NCBI GenBank assembly: GCA_948467735.1
Contig: CAOKFN010000017.1
Location: 19,372 to 83,371 of the forward strand
Origin: an uncultured bacterium
Lineage (GTDB): Bacteria; Bacillota; Clostridia; Lachnospirales; Lachnospiraceae
Direction: 5' to 3'
Length of the DNA stretch: 64,000 nucleotides
The translations under genes were made by a program, and so were the position numbers. A model generated the notes under the pieces. The model did not search any database. It was not told the origin of the DNA and was given only the letters and a program-made list of their open reading frames with translations. Positions 15,804-25,684 of the stretch are shown here, in pieces (position 1 is the stretch's first letter; every line of letters begins with the position of its first letter).

Positions 15804-17510
15804 ATGAACGGAAAAGAAAACATTGAGAAAAGGCTTACCAAATCTTTTTTCCAAGTATCTGCAATTGCGGCGGTAGTAGCGTTATTGGGCTTGGCGGCAC
15901 TTATCACCATATCCAATAGGTATTCTTATGCTTTGAAGAATTTTGGTTTTGCCCAAGGAGACATTGGCAAAGCCATGTTTGAATTCGCCGACCTCAGATC
16001 TTCTCTTCGGGCGGCGATTGGTTATGACGACAAGGATGCAATCGATGAAGTGGTAAGACAGCATGAAGAGCAGATGATTGTATTTGATAAATATTTTGCT
16101 CAGGTTGAAAAGACGATTGTGTCGGAAGACGGCAGGGAGACCTATGATGAAATCAAGGCAGAATTGGTCGATTATTGGAAACTGGACAATCAGATTATGG
16201 CATTGGGGGCGACGACGGACAGGGAACTCTGCAGGCAGGCTCAGGAGATGGCGCTTAACGAACTTGCGCCTGCCTATAGCAGTATCTATACTAAACTGGA
16301 AGGACTTTTGGAAGTAAAGGTGAACGAGGGCAACAGCCTTGCTTCCATGCTGACGATAGTGGGCTGGATTGTGGCCGCCGCCATATTGGCCGGGATTGTG
16401 GCGGCAATGTTTATTTCCACTAAGCTGGGCAAAAAGATAGCGCAGGGGATTGCCGTTCCTATGGGAAAATTGGGAGAGCGGCTGAAAACATTTGCAGGAG
16501 GGGATTTGTCGTCGGAATTCCCCGTGATTCACACAGGGGATGAAGTGGAGGATATGGGAAAGGACGCCATGGAGATGGCGGACAATCTGAATGTAATCAT
16601 TCATGATATCGATGAAGTGCTGGGCGAGATGGCAGGAGGAAATTATACCGTCAAGTCAAAGGTGGCGGACAGATATACCAAGGATTTCAAGAAGCTGTAT
16701 GAGTCCATGCGCGGATTGAGAGATCAGATGACGGAGACTTTGATTTCCATAGGAGAAGCCTCCAATCAGGTTTCTGCCGGTTCCGATGATTTGGCGAATG
16801 CATCCCAGTCTCTTGCGGAAGGAGCGACGGAGCAGGCCAGCGCGGTACAGGAATTACATGCTACAATTTCGGATATTGCCGATACGATGAAAAAGAGCGC
16901 TGAGAGCGCCGACGAATCTTATGTGAGGGCACAGCAGTATGCGGGGGAAGCGGATAACAGTCAGGCGGAAATGAATACCATGATGGCCGCGATGGAGCGA
17001 ATCAATACTGCTTCCATGAAGATCGGAAGTATTATATCCGAAATTGAGTCCATTGCGTCCCAGACAAATCTTTTGTCACTGAACGCATCCATAGAGGCTG
17101 CAAGAGCGGGAGAATTAGGCCGCGGCTTTGCTGTTGTGGCGGCTGAGATCAGGGAACTTGCGGATCAAAGCGCAAAAGCGGCGGTGGATACCAGAGAGTT
17201 GATTGAAGGCTCCATCCGTGAGGTTGCGGAAGGAAATCATGCGGCGGAGCGCGCGTCAAACGCTATCGGTTCGGTAGTGACGGGTATTCAGCAGATTGCA
17301 GATTTCTCCAAGAATTTAAAGATTATGGTGGAAGATCAGGCAGAGGCGATGCGGCAGGCTGAGATAGGCATTAACCAGATTTCTGAGGTGGTGCAGTCCA
17401 ATGCGGCGACCGCCCAGCAGGCTTCGGCTACCAGCCAGGAATTATCCGCGCAGGCTACCATATTGGATGAACTGGTAGGACAATTTTCACTGGATAAATC
17501 TTTAAAGTAG
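15804..17510 (+). CDS. Methyl-accepting chemotaxis protein
   Basis: A 568-residue receptor. A membrane segment at about residues 17-38 (VSAIAAVVALLGLAALITIS) precedes a helical extracellular sensor of about 145 residues rich in acidic positions (four-helix-bundle type). A second membrane segment (MLTIVGWIVAAAILAGIVAAM) and a HAMP region follow. The cytoplasmic signalling domain carries the invariant hairpin tip ESIASQTNLLSLNASIEAARAGE. It would control CheA through CheW, both encoded at 59.6-62.3 kb. ATG at 15804 with AAAGGAG upstream is preferred over in-frame codons further up. Ligand unknown. Confidence 0.95.
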   Translation: MNGKENIEKRLTKSFFQVSAIAAVVALLGLAALITISNRYSYALKNFGFAQGDIGKAMFEFADLRSSLRAAIGYDDKDAIDEVVRQHEEQMIVFDKYFAQVEKTIVSEDGRETYDEIKAELVDYWKLDNQIMALGATTDRELCRQAQEMALNELAPAYSSIYTKLEGLLEVKVNEGNSLASMLTIVGWIVAAAILAGIVAAMFISTKLGKKIAQGIAVPMGKLGERLKTFAGGDLSSEFPVIHTGDEVEDMGKDAMEMADNLNVIIHDIDEVLGEMAGGNYTVKSKVADRYTKDFKKLYESMRGLRDQMTETLISIGEASNQVSAGSDDLANASQSLAEGATEQASAVQELHATISDIADTMKKSAESADESYVRAQQYAGEADNSQAEMNTMMAAMERINTASMKIGSIISEIESIASQTNLLSLNASIEAARAGELGRGFAVVAAEIRELADQSAKAAVDTRELIEGSIREVAEGNHAAERASNAIGSVVTGIQQIADFSKNLKIMVEDQAEAMRQAEIGINQISEVVQSNAATAQQASATSQELSAQATILDELVGQFSLDKSLK

Positions 17511-17559
17511 GATTTGGCGGAAGTTACATAGAATTTTTTGGAAATTTGTCGATAGGTGT

Positions 17560-17588
17560 TGACAGATTGCCGCCAAACTAATATAATA
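17560..17588 (+). promoter_or_regulatory. Consensus sigma-A promoter of the GH3 gene
   Basis: TTGACA at 17560-17565, 17 bases, TATAAT at 17583-17588: a perfect consensus. It predicts a leader of about 200 bases before the GH3 gene. Confidence 0.85.
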
Positions 17589-17686
17589 TTCCTATCATCC
17601 TTCATTAAGATACAGAAGAGTTGAAATGCGAATGTTACATTATGTGCAAAAGAGCTGATATACAGAGGATGAAATGGAGGAAAGAT

Positions 17687-17716
17687 AAGGAAATGAACGT
17701 AAAAGTTCATTTCCTT
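17687..17716 (+). terminator. Hairpin in the GH3 leader (terminator or attenuator)
   Basis: AAGGAAATGAAC (17687-17698) and GTTCATTTCCTT (17705-17716) form a perfect 12-bp stem with a GTAAAA loop, followed by TCTTAG rather than a pure T-run. It lies downstream of the consensus promoter and upstream of the coding start, so it could attenuate that transcript. Confidence 0.55.
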
Positions 17717-17794
17717 TCTTAGCTTGAAGGATTTCAACCGTACAGAGCGGCAGGAAGATATTAGAGATGGAAGAGAATATGAGTGAGGATACAT

Positions 17795-19159
17795 ATGGAC
17801 GATAAGACGCAGCAGCAGCTGGAGAAGAGAGAGGCGAGAAGAAAAAGGCGTATCAGAAATCAAATAATTGCCTATGTGGTAATGATTCTTCTGATTGTGG
17901 CTGCAGCGGCAGGGGTGGTATACGGCATTCAATTTGTACAGGAATATAGGCAGTCCCACACTCAGGAAGAGAATCAAGACGGTCAGGGAGAACAGCAGGG
18001 AACTCAGAACCAAGGTCCTGATCCGGGGCAGGAGGCGCCGGACCAGATTCATTCCGGCGAGGAAGAAAATCCAACGCCGGAACCGACGCCGGAGGCGGCC
18101 GAACCCACGCCGGAAGAACTGCTGGAGGAGGAAATCAATGCCAGAATCGGAGTGATGACTCTGGAGGAAAAGACGGCGGGACTGTTTATCGTAACGCCGG
18201 AGGCCATCACCAAGGTAAGCAATGCGGTGAGGGCGGGGGACAGTACAAGACAGGCGCTGGCACAGTATGCGGTGGGCGGATTGATTTATTTTGGAAACAA
18301 CATACAATCCGAAGAACAATTAAAGGAAATGCTGGCAAATACAAAGCAATATGCCAAATATCCCCTTTTTCTGGCGGTGGATGAAGAGGGCGGAAGTGTG
18401 GCGAGGATAGCTTCCGCAGGGCTGGGGCCCAAGGTGGACGGCGCCGGAACCATCGGAGCGTCGGGAGATGCCTCCAATGCATATCAGGCGGGAGTGACGA
18501 TTGGCAGCAGTCTGGCCGGGTTTGGCTTTAACCTTGACTTTGCGCCGGTGGCGGATGTGGCGAATGTGGAAGGCAGCGTCATGGCGGGCCGCTCCTATGG
18601 CGCCGATGCGGCGTCCGTGTCGGGATTTGTCACTTCTATGATGGCGGGACTGGAAGAACAGAAGGTCATAGGCTGTCTGAAGCATTTTCCCGGAATCGGC
18701 AGTTCCACGGAGGATACCCATGTGGGAAGAGCGTCCACGGACAGAACGCTGGAGCAGTTTCAGGCGGAGGAATTCGTGGTATTTCAGGCGGGAATTGATG
18801 CGGGCGCTGACATGATCATGGTCAGCCATATGGAAGCGCCGGGGCTTACGGAGAATAAGGAACCCTGTATTTTTTCAAAACGTCTGGTGACGGATATTCT
18901 GCGGGGAGAGATGGGATTTCAGGGTATCGTTGTCACGGACGCGCTGAATATGAAGGCGGTTTCTGATTTCTATGGCGCGGACGAGGCGGCGGTTATGGCC
19001 ATTTTGGCAGGATGCGATATGCTGTTGATGCCGGAGGATTTTGAGAAGGCTTATAACGGCGTGCTGCAGGCAGTGAACGACGGGCATATCTCGGAGGAGC
19101 GCATCGACGATGCGCTGCGGCGGATTTATAGAGTGAAGTTCGGCGGGAAGCTGCAGTGA
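17795..19159 (+). CDS. Membrane-anchored GH3 enzyme, NagZ-like beta-N-acetylhexosaminidase
   Basis: A 454-residue protein. A basic N-terminus leads into a single membrane helix (about residues 24-46, IIAYVVMILLIVAAAAG). An extracellular Gln/Glu/Pro-rich linker with PTPEPTPE repeats follows, then a GH3 N-terminal catalytic domain. The domain shows KHFPGIG with DTHVG (the NagZ histidine loop) and the nucleophile aspartate in GIVVTDALNM. NagZ-type enzymes remove GlcNAc from muropeptides, so a role in cell-wall turnover outside the membrane is likely. ATG at 17795 is preceded by GTGAGGATA; GTG at 17783 is an alternative. It stands alone between its promoter and a terminator. Confidence 0.88.
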   Translation: MDDKTQQQLEKREARRKRRIRNQIIAYVVMILLIVAAAAGVVYGIQFVQEYRQSHTQEENQDGQGEQQGTQNQGPDPGQEAPDQIHSGEEENPTPEPTPEAAEPTPEELLEEEINARIGVMTLEEKTAGLFIVTPEAITKVSNAVRAGDSTRQALAQYAVGGLIYFGNNIQSEEQLKEMLANTKQYAKYPLFLAVDEEGGSVARIASAGLGPKVDGAGTIGASGDASNAYQAGVTIGSSLAGFGFNLDFAPVADVANVEGSVMAGRSYGADAASVSGFVTSMMAGLEEQKVIGCLKHFPGIGSSTEDTHVGRASTDRTLEQFQAEEFVVFQAGIDAGADMIMVSHMEAPGLTENKEPCIFSKRLVTDILRGEMGFQGIVVTDALNMKAVSDFYGADEAAVMAILAGCDMLLMPEDFEKAYNGVLQAVNDGHISEERIDDALRRIYRVKFGGKLQ

Positions 19160-19180
19160 GCGAATGAAAGTGCTGATATA

Positions 19181-19217
19181 ATGCGCGGTACAGATGAAAA
19201 CTGTGCGGCGCATTTTT
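19181..19217 (+). terminator. Intrinsic terminator after the GH3 gene
   Basis: ATGCGCGGTACAG and CTGTGCGGCGCAT pair imperfectly around an ATGAAAA loop and are followed by TTTTT. Confidence 0.75.
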
Positions 19218-19470
19218 TCAGCCTGTAGTAATTTATCGGTCGTCGGCTGGGATTTTTTCCTGTGAGCAATAAGCCAAATCAAGTGTGTTGACCTTGTACC
19301 GTGTCTGCAAAGCCGCGTTCTATGTCAAAATTATTTAGAAATCAGCTTGGCGAAAGACGCGAGAGCCAAATGCGTCCATAGAATATGTTCAGCTTTGGGG
19401 CGAATCAGGCTGCTCTGTCAACAAAATATGAAAGATAGAATAGAACAGGAATGAGAAGGAGGAAGCGGGA
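19218..19470 (+). other. Intergenic region before the GH35 gene
   Basis: No gene, repeat or clear promoter pair was found. A TTGACC at 19289 lacks a matching -10. AGAAGGAGGAAG just before 19471 is the ribosome site of the GH35 gene. Confidence 0.4.
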
Positions 19471-21549
19471 GTGAATACGGAATATGGATACAACAGCAGG
19501 TGCCTGATGAAAGACGGCATGCCATGGTTCCCTGTGATGGGAGAAATGCATTACACCAGATATAAGGCAAAGCTTTGGGAAGAGTCTCTGCGGAAGATGA
19601 AGGCGGGCGGCGTGTCCGTGGTGTCCACTTATGTTATCTGGCTGCATCATGAGGAGGAGAAAGGGATTTTTGACTTCAGCGGCTGCCGGGATTTGAAGAG
19701 GTATGTGGAGCTGTGCGGGAAAGCGGGGTTGAAGGTCTTTCTGCGGCTGGGGCCTTGGGTGCATGGGGAGTGCCGCAACGGGGGATTTCCGGACTGGGTG
19801 GTTTCCATGGGGAAGGAAGGGGTGAAGCTTCGCAGCGATGATGAAGTATATCTGTCTTATGTGAAACGTTATTGGTCGGAGGTTTTTGCGCAGGTTAAGG
19901 GGCAGATGCATGAGGACGGCGGGCCTGTCATCGGCGTACAGCTGGAGAATGAGTATGGGCATGTAGGAGGACAGCGGGGGGAGAAGGGGGAAGCGCATAT
20001 GCGCACCTTGATGGCTCTGGCAAAGGAGATTGGCTTTCGGGTGCCGCTGTATACCGCAACGGGCTGGGGCGGCGCCTGTATCGGCGACGCGCTGCCTGTG
20101 ATGGGAGGATACTGCGAGGCGCCTTGGAATCGGAGCGTCGGAGAGCTTTCCGCCAACGCCAATTATATCATCAGCCATGTGAGGAACGATTCTTTGATTG
20201 CCTGCGACCATCATGTGGAAGGCGCGGTCACTTTTGACGAATCGAAATTCCCATATCTGACGGCGGAGCTGGGCGGGGGAATTCAGGTGACAAGCCATAG
20301 GAGGCCGGTGGCGGAGGGAAAGGACATCGGGGCCATGTCAACGGTGAAGCTTGCCAGCGGCGCGGCGCTTTTGGGATATTATATGTATCACGGCGGCAGC
20401 AACCCTAAGGGGAAGCTTTCCACTTTACAGGAGAGCAGGGCCACGGGGTACGCCAATGACCTTCCGGAGATTAATTATGATTTTAACGCGCCCATTCGTC
20501 AGTATGGCACGATATCTGACAACTATAAGGAAATTAAGCTGCTGGCGGCTTTTTTGCAGGATTTCGGGTCGGATTTGGCGCCTCTGCCCGCGGAGATTGA
20601 GCTGGAGCATGTAAAGCCGGAGGATATGCATACCTTGAGGAAGTCCTGTCGGCATGACGGGACGCACGGTTATGTGTTCTTTAATAATTATCAGCGCCGC
20701 CGCAGGATGGAGGCTCATAAGGGGGTGGTTTTCAAGGGCCCCTTAGAGCATGGGGAGGTTGTGTTTCCTGCGGTGGACTTGGAAAGCGGGGCGTATGGAT
20801 TTTTCCCGTATTATATGCGGCTGGGGGATGCGGTGCTTGTGTCCGCGCTGGCGTCGCCTTTCTGCAAGCTGGAAGGGGACGGGTCGGTGGTCTATGTGTT
20901 CTATGGGGATTATGAGCCGCAGTTTTGCTGGAAGGACGGGCGTGAGGCGAAGATTCTGCATTTGACCAGAGAGCAGGCGCTGAATGCTTGGAAGGTGACA
21001 TTGGACAGGGATTATCTGGTGCTCAGTGATAATTATGTGTGGGAGCAGGAGGGAAAGCTGGCGGTTACGGGTCCGGCCCATACACGGATTCTTGTGTATC
21101 CCGAGCTCTCCGAAATGCCGGAAGGATTTGTAAAGACGGGCGGGGAGGGGATTTTTGGCGTATATGAACGCAGGCTGGACGTCCGGACTGCGGATGCGGT
21201 ATTTCGCAGAGTATCTGGGGATGAGGAAGAAGCGGTGTATGAAATTGAGGTGTCTTATCCTGAAGGAAACAGAGGGGACAGGGCGTCCGGCAGAGATACT
21301 CTGCTTTGGCTTACATATGCGGGATTTAGCATGGAGATTTTCTGCGGGGAGGAGAAAATCAACGATCATTTTTACACCGGGCAGCAGGTGCCTTTGAGCC
21401 TTGGCTATTTTGGATTTCCGGAGAAGCTTGTGGTGAAAATCCATGCGCTGAGAAAGGATACGGCGGTATTTCTCGAGAAATGGCCGGAAATGACGGAGGG
21501 CAGGGCATGCAGGCTGGAGGCGGTGACTGTGACGGAGGAGTATCGATAG
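19471..21549 (+). CDS. GH35 family beta-galactosidase-like enzyme
   Basis: A 692-residue glycoside hydrolase. The N-terminal TIM barrel shows the GH35 hallmarks: FPVMGEMHYTR, GGVSVVSTYVIWLHHE, LRLGPWVHGECRNGGFPDWV, and the acid/base motif VQLENEYG with Glu161. The likely nucleophile is the Glu of LTAELGGG about 110 residues later. Beta-sandwich domains make up the C-terminal half. There is no signal peptide, so it acts in the cytoplasm on imported oligosaccharides. GTG at 19471 has a strong AAGGAGG site. It is followed after 100 bases by a GH115 gene, probably in one operon. The exact linkage cleaved cannot be read from the sequence. Confidence 0.9.
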   Translation: MNTEYGYNSRCLMKDGMPWFPVMGEMHYTRYKAKLWEESLRKMKAGGVSVVSTYVIWLHHEEEKGIFDFSGCRDLKRYVELCGKAGLKVFLRLGPWVHGECRNGGFPDWVVSMGKEGVKLRSDDEVYLSYVKRYWSEVFAQVKGQMHEDGGPVIGVQLENEYGHVGGQRGEKGEAHMRTLMALAKEIGFRVPLYTATGWGGACIGDALPVMGGYCEAPWNRSVGELSANANYIISHVRNDSLIACDHHVEGAVTFDESKFPYLTAELGGGIQVTSHRRPVAEGKDIGAMSTVKLASGAALLGYYMYHGGSNPKGKLSTLQESRATGYANDLPEINYDFNAPIRQYGTISDNYKEIKLLAAFLQDFGSDLAPLPAEIELEHVKPEDMHTLRKSCRHDGTHGYVFFNNYQRRRRMEAHKGVVFKGPLEHGEVVFPAVDLESGAYGFFPYYMRLGDAVLVSALASPFCKLEGDGSVVYVFYGDYEPQFCWKDGREAKILHLTREQALNAWKVTLDRDYLVLSDNYVWEQEGKLAVTGPAHTRILVYPELSEMPEGFVKTGGEGIFGVYERRLDVRTADAVFRRVSGDEEEAVYEIEVSYPEGNRGDRASGRDTLLWLTYAGFSMEIFCGEEKINDHFYTGQQVPLSLGYFGFPEKLVVKIHALRKDTAVFLEKWPEMTEGRACRLEAVTVTEEYR

Positions 21550-21649
21550 AAGGCGGGCGTAAATTGGGGGCAGGGGTAAACGGAAGTATCACAGAGTTTT
21601 GGGCGGTTCACGTAAAGAGGGGCGAGAGTTGGGAAAGGGAGGCGCGGGG

Positions 21650-24600
21650 ATGGATTTTTTGATAGGAAAAGGACGTCCGTGTTTTGTGGAGCTGGGAGAT
21701 GCGGAGCCGGAAGCGGTAAGGCTTGCGGCGGAAAATTTAAAGGCGGATTTGGAAAAGGTATTCGGGAAAGGGATACTGTGCGGCGAGAAGACGGGGGCCG
21801 CGGGAATCCGAATCCGGACGTTGAAAAAAGGGCAGGAGAGGCCGGGGGAGCATGGGCGGAAAGGCGCGTCGGACGGGCGGGGAGAGGAACGTGACTGTGC
21901 GTCGGACGGGCGGGGAGCGGAACGTGGCTGTGCGTCGGATGGCCGGAGAGCGGAATGTGACTGCGCGCCGGACGGGTGCAGGGAGGAACGTGACTGCGCG
22001 TCGGATGGCCGGAGAGCGGAATGTGAAAGCCTGCCGGCTGGCAATGTGAGGGGAGAAAACGGCGTTTTGTCCGCCTATAGCGGGGAGCTTTGGGAGGATA
22101 ACGGAGGGCTTCGCAGGGAGGCGTATAGTCTGTGCGTGAGGGAGGGAATTCTATATATCACGGGCACGGACAGGCGGGGTACGATTTACGGCGTCTATGA
22201 AGTATGCGAACGCATGGGAGTGTCTCCTTGGTATTTCTGGGCGGATGTGCCGGTAAAGAAAAAGGAGGAGTACCTGATTCCGGAGGGCTATGAGTATTGC
22301 GATCATCCCTCGGTGGAATACAGGGGGATTTTTATCAACGATGAGGAAGAGCTGGAGGCGTGGGCCAAAAGCCATATGGGGGAGGAATCCATCGGGGTCG
22401 GAACCTATGAGAAGGTTTTTGAACTGTTGCTGCGCCTGAAGGCAAATTATATCTGGCCTGCCATGCATGTGAATTCTTTTAATATGAAAAGGGAGAACGG
22501 CGCGCTGGCGGAGCGGATGGGGATTGTGGTGGGAACTTCTCACTGCGACATGCTGATGCGCTCCAATAATCGGGAGTGGAGACCGTGGCTTGCGAAGAAG
22601 GGCTATGAGGGCGCAAGGTATGATTATTCCCTGCCGGGAAGGAATCGTGAGATTCTGCAGGAATACTGGCGGGAGAGCGTGGAGCAGAACAAAGACTTCG
22701 AGGTATGCTATACCTTGGGAATGCGGGGCATTCATGATTCCGGCTTTGAGACGGGAAGCCTTAAGGGGCTGGCCGGGGAGGAACTGAAGGCGGCGAAAAT
22801 CGGACTGCTGCAGCAGGTGATGGAGGATCAGCAGAAAATTCTTAAGGAGACGCTGGGGCGGGATACCATGATGACCTTTATTCCTTATAAGGAGGTGCTG
22901 CCCCTGTACGACGGGGGGCTGGAGGTTCCCGAGGATATCACTCTGGTCTGGGCAAATGATAATTACGGTTATATCCGCCGTTATCCTTCCGAAAAAGAGA
23001 AGAAGCGCAGAGGAGGGAACGGAATTTATTACCATAATTCCTATTGGGCGCCGCCGGGCATGTCCTATGTGTTTCTCTGCTCCATCCCGCTGGCGCACAC
23101 CGCCAATGAACTGCGGAAGGCGTATGCGGAGGGCGTGCGCAAATTATGGGTGATTAACACGGGAGCTATGAAGCCTCTGGAGCAGGAAATAGAATTCTTC
23201 CTGAGATTGGGCTGGGATATCGGCAAGAATATCCGCAAAGGTAATGGCATAGAAAAAAATAATACTTCAGAAGCAGGCGGGGAGTCGGCTTTTGGGGAAT
23301 CAGAAAAGTTCTTGACGGAGGACGTGGACGTCTATGTGGAGAATTGGATTAACCGCAATTTTTCCGGGGGTATCGGAAAAGAAACGGCGGCGATATTAAA
23401 TGATTTTTCACAGCTTACCAATGTGCGCAAGCTGGAAATGATGGACTACGGGGCCTTTTCCCAGACGGCGTATGGGGATGAGGCCGTGGTGAGGATTCAT
23501 GTCTATGAGGATTTATTTGCGCGGGGCAATCGGTTATATGCCGGTCTGCCCGAGGAGGAGAAAGCGGCTTTTTTCCAGCTGGTGCTGATGCGGATTCATG
23601 CGGCGTATTTTACCAATCTGGCCTATTATTACGGGGACAGGAGCACCTTGATGTATCATCAGGGCAAAATGCAGGCTGCGGGCGCTTATGTGCGGAAAGT
23701 CCGTGCGCTGGAGGACGCCCGCAGGCGGATGCTGGTGTATTATAACCAAAAGATGCTTGACGGAAAATGGAATCATATTCTTGACCCGGAGGGATTCCCG
23801 CCTCCGCGGGCGGCGATGATGCCGGTATGCACGCCGCCTCTGAACTTGGGAGATACGGGGCTGGTGGTGACGCTTTGGAACCGGGAGGAGCCGCTGTATG
23901 CAGGCGGGGCGGCGAGGGAAGGAGCGCTGACCTTTACCGGATGGAAGGTAAAATGGCTGGAGGTCGGCAATGCCGGAAGGGGCGGTATCGAATTTGCGCT
24001 GGAAGCGCCGGAATGGATAGGACTGTCGCAGACGGAAGGGATTGTGGAGACGGAGCGCCGTATTTTGATTTGGCCCAAGAATGTGGGAGAGAATCGGCAG
24101 GGCGTCATTACGATAACGGAGAAACGGACTGGAAGCCGTGTGGAGGTTCCGGTGTATATTTTGGCGGTATGCGGCGGGGCAGCGCAGAATATTGCCGGGG
24201 CAGAGGCGGACGCAGCACGGCAGGATGCTGCGGAAATAGAGGGAAGTCTTAGGAAGCCCTGTGCCGCAGGGCCGGGGAGCGCTGCGGGGCCGAGGCGTGC
24301 TGCGGAGAGCGCCGGGAGCCGCATTCCCGTGGAGGACGACGGCATGACGGCGGTGGAAGCCGATACGGCCCAGTCGCCTTGTTTTAAGAAAATCAAGAGG
24401 CTTGGCAGGGGCTGCGGCAGTCTTATGGAATGCTGTGCGGCGGAAGGTCTCGAAGAGGGGAAGGACAGCCGCGGGAATTATATGGAAGACCGTGCTGCAG
24501 CTTGCGCCGAAGAGCGTTTTCGGAGCGCGGGCGCGCCTCTGCGATATCGGGCTGTTTTTATCACGGAGGGAGAATTTCTGCTGGAAATTCATCGTTTCCC

Positions 24601-25684
24601 GTCCCTGAATTCCACCGGACGGATTAGAATCGGCGTGTCTGTGGACGACGGGCCCGTGAAAATCGTGGAGACGGAGGCAAACGATGAACACAGAGGGCGA
24701 TGGCGGGAGAACGTGCGCGATAATGTGGACAGACTGTACTTAAAACTGCCCTATTTGACGGCGGGAGAGCATACCATTTCTTTCCATGCAGTGGATAAAT
24801 ATTTTGCGTTTACCAGATTTGTCGTTTATACCAAGGAGCGCAGGGAAAATAATTATGCCGGCGTTTTGGGATGTCAGGCGCTTCCGGCTGAATTTGACGC
24901 TGAAAAGTTTGCGGAGGATTTTTACGGAAGGATTCCTCTGCTGCCGAGAGCCGTGGAATATGCCTGTCCGGAAAAGGAAAAAGACACGCTGGCGGTAACG
25001 GATTTGATCAGGCAGGACGGCGCTTATGGGGCGCCGGTGGAGCCGGAGTGGATTTTACAGTCGGGAAGGGACGGTTTTCGGGAGCGGGAGGGCTGTGTCT
25101 GTATTGACTGCGGGGCGGCGCTTGCCCAAAGTCCCCATGCCTACACGGCGGGGGAGGGCTGGGAGCACTGTGCCAGCGAATCCTACGGCCGCAGCGGCAT
25201 CGCCATGTATATCAGAACTTGGGACAAAACGGAAGGGAGCGGAGAAGCTTGTTGTGTTCCGCCTTCATTGAACTATCGCTTTACATGTGAAGGCGGCGGG
25301 TACACTATCTGGATGCTTGCCAGATTTGGCAGAAAAGAAGAGTCTTATTTCAGTGCGGGCTTGGATCAAAAGGAACTCTCGAAAGAGGAACTCTATCATG
25401 GAGGATGTCTGTGGCGTTATGAGGCGGAACAGATATATCGCTATGTGCCTGTGGGGAGCGTGGAATTGTCGAAGGGAGAACATCTGCTGACGATTTACGC
25501 AAAAGCTCCCGGCCTTCGCTTTGACAGGATATGCCTGCTGAGGGAAGGGGTTCCCGTGGAAGGAGGGGCTGCCGAAGAGGGAGGGCTTTCTAAAGAGGAG
25601 AATCTAAAAGAAGGAGGAGGCGAGTTTCCTTTGGGGAGAAAGCTGCCGCCGATGGATTCCGTGTGGAGAGAGTATCGGGCATGA
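21650..25684 (+). CDS. GH115 family alpha-glucuronidase
   Basis: A 1344-residue protein, longer than typical GH115 members. Family-specific stretches include GTDRRGTIYGVYEVCERMGVSPWYFWADVPV, RGIFINDEEEL, LKANYIWPAMHVNSFN, GTSHCDMLMR and the WANDNYGYIRRYPS region. GH115 enzymes release (4-O-methyl-)glucuronic acid from xylan or arabinogalactan side chains. Two low-complexity inserts interrupt it: five 11-residue ASDGRGEERDC-like repeats at about 73-127, and an Ala/Gly-rich stretch at about 840-960 between the catalytic part and the C-terminal domains. No signal peptide. ATG at 21650 follows AGGGAGG; it pairs with the upstream GH35 gene. Confidence 0.92.
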   Translation: MDFLIGKGRPCFVELGDAEPEAVRLAAENLKADLEKVFGKGILCGEKTGAAGIRIRTLKKGQERPGEHGRKGASDGRGEERDCASDGRGAERGCASDGRRAECDCAPDGCREERDCASDGRRAECESLPAGNVRGENGVLSAYSGELWEDNGGLRREAYSLCVREGILYITGTDRRGTIYGVYEVCERMGVSPWYFWADVPVKKKEEYLIPEGYEYCDHPSVEYRGIFINDEEELEAWAKSHMGEESIGVGTYEKVFELLLRLKANYIWPAMHVNSFNMKRENGALAERMGIVVGTSHCDMLMRSNNREWRPWLAKKGYEGARYDYSLPGRNREILQEYWRESVEQNKDFEVCYTLGMRGIHDSGFETGSLKGLAGEELKAAKIGLLQQVMEDQQKILKETLGRDTMMTFIPYKEVLPLYDGGLEVPEDITLVWANDNYGYIRRYPSEKEKKRRGGNGIYYHNSYWAPPGMSYVFLCSIPLAHTANELRKAYAEGVRKLWVINTGAMKPLEQEIEFFLRLGWDIGKNIRKGNGIEKNNTSEAGGESAFGESEKFLTEDVDVYVENWINRNFSGGIGKETAAILNDFSQLTNVRKLEMMDYGAFSQTAYGDEAVVRIHVYEDLFARGNRLYAGLPEEEKAAFFQLVLMRIHAAYFTNLAYYYGDRSTLMYHQGKMQAAGAYVRKVRALEDARRRMLVYYNQKMLDGKWNHILDPEGFPPPRAAMMPVCTPPLNLGDTGLVVTLWNREEPLYAGGAAREGALTFTGWKVKWLEVGNAGRGGIEFALEAPEWIGLSQTEGIVETERRILIWPKNVGENRQGVITITEKRTGSRVEVPVYILAVCGGAAQNIAGAEADAARQDAAEIEGSLRKPCAAGPGSAAGPRRAAESAGSRIPVEDDGMTAVEADTAQSPCFKKIKRLGRGCGSLMECCAAEGLEEGKDSRGNYMEDRAAACAEERFRSAGAPLRYRAVFITEGEFLLEIHRFPSLNSTGRIRIGVSVDDGPVKIVETEANDEHRGRWRENVRDNVDRLYLKLPYLTAGEHTISFHAVDKYFAFTRFVVYTKERRENNYAGVLGCQALPAEFDAEKFAEDFYGRIPLLPRAVEYACPEKEKDTLAVTDLIRQDGAYGAPVEPEWILQSGRDGFREREGCVCIDCGAALAQSPHAYTAGEGWEHCASESYGRSGIAMYIRTWDKTEGSGEACCVPPSLNYRFTCEGGGYTIWMLARFGRKEESYFSAGLDQKELSKEELYHGGCLWRYEAEQIYRYVPVGSVELSKGEHLLTIYAKAPGLRFDRICLLREGVPVEGGAAEEGGLSKEENLKEGGGEFPLGRKLPPMDSVWREYRA
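21866..22030 (+). repeat. Five 33-bp tandem repeats inside the GH115 gene
   Basis: Units start at 21866, 21899, 21932, 21965 and 21998, each opening with GCG(T/C)CGGA. They encode 11 residues apiece, rich in Asp, Arg, Glu and Cys, in a region before the conserved GH115 fold. Confidence 0.93.
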
